Positions 6,938-8,654 of a DNA stretch of 8,654 nucleotides are shown piece after piece. Positions within the stretch are counted from its first letter, which is position 1. Each line of letters begins with the position of its first letter. The notes under the pieces were generated by a model. It had not been told where the DNA came from. It ran no database searches and saw nothing but the letters and a program-made list of their open reading frames with translations. Location of the stretch: contig JAJFJI010000056.1 of NCBI GenBank assembly GCA_021774205.1, positions 1-8,654 of the forward strand, read 5' to 3'. This DNA is from Nitrosomonas sp. (GTDB lineage Bacteria; Pseudomonadota; Gammaproteobacteria; Burkholderiales; Nitrosomonadaceae). The translations under genes were made by a program, and so were the position numbers.

Positions 6938-6967
6938 AAAGAAGGACGGATTTATTCCTTCTTTTTT
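6938..6967 (+). terminator. Intrinsic terminator of glnA
   Basis: AAAGAAGGA (6938-6946) and TCCTTCTTT (6956-6964) form a 9-bp stem with a 9-base loop, running into a T-tract that ends at 6967. It lies 34 bases after the glnA stop and should separate glnA from the DUF4124 genes, at least partly. Confidence 0.85.
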
Positions 6968-7021
6968 AAATTTTCCATTTGGAGTTGGCTGATAGAATAA
7001 TTGAGTAATTGCAAAAAAATC

Positions 7022-7031
7022 TGTCCGGACA
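7022..7031. repeat. 10-bp GC-centred palindrome before the first DUF4124 gene
   Basis: TGTCCGGACA is a perfect palindrome about 50 bases before the ATG at 7081. TCTGT (7020-7024) and ACAGA (7033-7037) around it form a second, slightly offset inverted pair. No clear promoter is seen nearby; it may be an operator or chance. Confidence 0.3.
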
Positions 7032-7080
7032 AACAGAATCTGTAATTTTTCCAGATTTCAATATTTATCAGTCAACGGGT

Positions 7081-7551
7081 ATGGGAGATAAAAATTTAGC
7101 CATCATTCTTCTGACATTCTTCTTCTCTACGACTGCTCCTGTCGTCAAGGCCAATACAGAGATATACAAGCATGTTGACAATGACGGAAGAATAACCTTC
7201 TCCAATAAGCCTATAAAAGGCGCAAAGCGACTCCAACCTGCACAAGCTTCACCTAAATTTAACGCCGGGACCGTACAACACAAGAAATTCCCCAAAGTCA
7301 GTAACCAAACCCAAAAAAAACGCGACACCAAACGTCGCCAACTTCTTGAAAATGAATTAAAGAATGAATACAGGCTGCTGGTTAACGCCAAACAAGTTTT
7401 GGCCAAGCCATTAGAAAATTCTGAAATTAATACGACACAGTCTCAACATGATGTAATTAAACACGAAAACAAGAAAATAATAGTCCAGGACCGTGTGTTA
7501 TTACATGAAAGAAACATATCAGCACTTAAGAAAGAACTTGCGAGCCTTTAG
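7081..7551 (+). CDS. Exported DUF4124-domain protein with C-terminal helix
   Basis: A 156-residue protein of unknown function. Residues 1-24 form a signal peptide (GDKNLAIILLTFFFSTTAPVVKA, cleavage near 24/25). The DUF4124 motif follows at once: IYKHVDNDGRITFSNKP (28-44), which fits the family pattern Y-K-x-x-D-x-x-G-x-x-x-(Y/F)-S. A basic, Gln/Lys-rich linker then leads to helical segments (about 80-110 and 125-156) ending LLHERNISALKKEL, typical of the tails of such proteins near glnA. The open frame also allows a TTG at 7009, but ATG at 7081 starts the signal peptide and is preferred. The only Shine-Dalgarno-like sequence is a weak GGG close to the ATG. A periplasmic location is expected. 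In related genomes DUF4124 genes often sit between glnA and ntrB, but no biochemical role is known to me. Confidence 0.85.
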   Translation: MGDKNLAIILLTFFFSTTAPVVKANTEIYKHVDNDGRITFSNKPIKGAKRLQPAQASPKFNAGTVQHKKFPKVSNQTQKKRDTKRRQLLENELKNEYRLLVNAKQVLAKPLENSEINTTQSQHDVIKHENKKIIVQDRVLLHERNISALKKELASL

Positions 7552-7558
7552 CTAATTT

Positions 7559-7589
7559 GATAAAAACTGACCACACACAGATAAAAACT
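7559..7589 (+). repeat. 10-bp direct repeat, two copies 21 bases apart
   Basis: GATAAAAACT occurs at 7559-7568 and again at 7580-7589, a spacing of two helical turns. The second copy runs into the 18-bp palindrome at 7589-7606. Together they look like a protein-binding cluster between the two DUF4124 genes. Confidence 0.45.
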
Positions 7590-7606
7590 TTGCAAAGCTT
7601 TGCAAA
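7589..7606. repeat. 18-bp perfect palindrome between the DUF4124 genes
   Basis: TTTGCAAAGCTTTGCAAA is identical on both strands. It lies 38 bases after one gene and 69 before the next. As RNA it could form a 7-bp stem with an AGCU loop, but only a short ATTT follows, so a terminator role is doubtful. An operator for a dimeric regulator is the alternative. Confidence 0.5.
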
Positions 7607-7675
7607 ATTTAATGAATTCAGTCTTTTTCCAATGTATTTCTGCCTGACGAATTTTTTGAACTTGAATGATAACTC

Positions 7676-8128
7676 ATGAAAATTATCCTTATCGCATTTT
7701 TAATTTTATTCTTTATGCCTTCTATTGCTCAATCAGGTGTTTACAAAAATATAGATGAATCTGGCAATGTGACCTACTCAAACATCCGTTCAAATACAAC
7801 GGAACAGCTAGATTTACCGCCGATCACCGTCATACCAGGAATTGACTCATCGGCTGCTCAGTCTACGATTCAGAAAAGGATAGAATCAATCAAAACCGAA
7901 GAAAAACGTGAAGCATTAGAAAGTAAATTTGCTGAAGAAGAAAATCGGCTGGAAGAATTAGAAAACGAATATAAAGGCGGCACACCCGACCGACTCGGCA
8001 AGGAACGTATGAATTACCAACGCTACCTTGACCGAGTTGAGCGCCTTAAAAATGAAATTGATGTAAGCGAAAAAAACCTGGAAATACTCAATACTGAACT
8101 TCAGCATTTGCCATCTACCAATAAATAA
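7676..8128 (+). CDS. Second exported DUF4124-domain protein, coiled coil
   Basis: A 150-residue protein of unknown function. Residues 1-20 are a signal peptide (MKIILIAFLILFFMPSIAQS). The DUF4124 motif GVYKNIDESGNVTYSNI (21-37) follows, then a Pro-rich turn (LDLPPITVIPG, 45-55). A long Glu/Lys-rich helix (about 64-145) follows that is very likely a coiled coil. Within it, GGTPDRLGKERMNYQRYLDR (101-120) is, from memory, a pattern typical of the DUF4124 proteins found next to glnA, so this is the more canonical of the pair. It shares little with its neighbour outside the DUF4124 core (YK..D..G..T.SN), so the pair is old rather than a recent duplication. No clear ribosome site precedes the ATG. 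It converges on xthA, with 19 bases between the stop codons. A periplasmic location is expected. Confidence 0.85.
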   Translation: MKIILIAFLILFFMPSIAQSGVYKNIDESGNVTYSNIRSNTTEQLDLPPITVIPGIDSSAAQSTIQKRIESIKTEEKREALESKFAEEENRLEELENEYKGGTPDRLGKERMNYQRYLDRVERLKNEIDVSEKNLEILNTELQHLPSTNK

Positions 8129-8144
8129 CATACTTATTTATTTT
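8120..8144. terminator. AT-only inverted repeat between convergent genes, possible two-way terminator
   Basis: AATAAATAA (8120-8128) and TTATTTATT (8134-8142) form a perfect 9-bp stem with a CATAC loop, followed by two more T. The left arm contains the stop codon of the second DUF4124 gene, and xthA ends only 6 bases beyond the right arm. All pairs are A-T, so the hairpin is weak for a terminator. Confidence 0.35.
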
Positions 8145-8147
8145 CGG

Positions 8148-8654
8148 CTACTTAATAGAAAGCTCTGCGATAACCGGCGCATGGTCTGAAGGTCTTTCAT
8201 CTTTGCGCGCCGTTTTATCTACCGTACAGGCCGAACAAAAATGAGCTAATTCGTTACTCAACAAAACATGATCGATCCGTAGCCCCCGATTACGACGAAA
8301 CGCCAACATGCGATAATCCCACCATGTGTAAGTTTTTTCCGGCTGATCAAACAAACGAAAGCTATCGACCAGCCCCAAGTCCAGTAATTTGCGAAAAGCA
8401 TCCCGCTCAGACTGACTACACAAAACCTGTCCATTCCAAGCTTCAGGATCATGCACATCTCGATCTTCCGGCGCAATATTAAAATCTCCCAGTAACACTA
8501 GCTTTGGGTACTTAACCAATTCTTTCTGCAGCCAATGTTTAAGTGCGGCCAACCATGCTAATTTATAATCATATTTCTCAGACGCCACTTTCTCACCGTT
8601 GGGCACATAAATACAAACTACCCGAATATCTTCATAAGTTGCGGCTATAATGCG
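8148..8654 (-). CDS. xthA: Exodeoxyribonuclease III, C-terminal part (5' end cut by right edge)
   Basis: The last 168 residues are visible, about two thirds of a protein usually near 255-270. ExoIII is a Mg-dependent AP endonuclease and 3'-5' exonuclease in base-excision repair (EEP superfamily). The visible part begins RIIAATYEDIRVVCIYVPNG and contains the family landmarks in order: YVPNG...SEKYDYKLAWL; LLGDFNIAP with the catalytic Asp and Asn; the substrate-contacting TWWDYR segment; NRGLRIDHVLLS; and the terminal SDHAPV with the catalytic Asp-His pair. The frame is open to the window edge, and an internal GTG at 8606 encodes the Val of YVPNG, so it is not a start. The gene converges on the DUF4124 pair, where many related genomes have ntrBC instead. 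Confidence 0.96.
   Translation of the reverse strand, partial: RIIAATYEDIRVVCIYVPNGEKVASEKYDYKLAWLAALKHWLQKELVKYPKLVLLGDFNIAPEDRDVHDPEAWNGQVLCSQSERDAFRKLLDLGLVDSFRLFDQPEKTYTWWDYRMLAFRRNRGLRIDHVLLSNELAHFCSACTVDKTARKDERPSDHAPVIAELSIK

Noticed and set aside
7009..7080. TTG start 24 codons upstream of the first DUF4124 gene
   Set aside because: It would bury the signal peptide behind a polar stretch; ATG at 7081 gives a normal exported protein.
1..8654. CRISPR arrays, IS elements, tRNA or rRNA genes, toxin-antitoxin or defence genes
   Set aside because: No spaced repeat array, transposase motif or terminal inverted repeats, cloverleaf or rRNA sequence was seen; the genes are housekeeping, transport or small exported proteins.

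Overview
The window reads as an ordinary stretch of chromosome from a Gram-negative proteobacterium of moderately low G+C content. By remembered family resemblance it is most likely a betaproteobacterium of the Nitrosomonadales/Methylophilales type, or a close gammaproteobacterial relative. The clues are a glutamine synthetase of the adenylylated GSI-beta type with a beta-proteobacterial C-terminus (ends THPVEFDMYYSL), two exported DUF4124 proteins directly behind glnA, and an outer-membrane porin with a C-terminal Phe. Nothing points to phage, plasmid, IS element, CRISPR or a defence island.

Layout. 1-99 (minus): the first 33 codons of an unidentified gene that runs off the left edge. 100-296: its AT-rich upstream region, plus a strong symmetrical terminator (250-281) serving the porin. 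297-1487 (minus): a general porin with signal peptide. 1488-1750: porin leader and promoter region. 1751-3553 (minus): a complete RecQ helicase. 3637-5085 (minus): a DASS/SLC13-type sodium:dicarboxylate (or sulfate) symporter, probably started from TTG. 5086-5494: a 409-base divergent intergenic region holding two TATAAT boxes, a hairpin, a weak sigma-54-like site and two palindromes. 5495-6904 (plus): glnA, followed by an intrinsic terminator. 7081-7551 and 7676-8128 (plus): two different DUF4124 proteins with signal peptides and coiled-coil tails, separated by an 18-bp perfect palindrome and a 10-bp direct repeat. 8148-8654 (minus, cut by the right edge): the C-terminal part of exonuclease III, convergent with the second DUF4124 gene.

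How the genes relate. glnA makes glutamine from glutamate and ammonia and carries the tyrosine for adenylylation control. The DUF4124 proteins are likely periplasmic and of unknown role; in many beta/gamma-proteobacteria such genes lie between glnA and ntrBC. Here xthA, facing the other way, occupies that place, so ntrBC must be elsewhere. RecQ and exonuclease III are DNA-repair enzymes; the porin and the DASS carrier could together bring small anions across the outer and inner membranes, but nothing in the sequence ties them functionally. The most interesting parts are non-coding: the glnA upstream region, the palindrome/repeat cluster between the two DUF4124 genes, and the porin leader. I found no convincing new multi-gene system.
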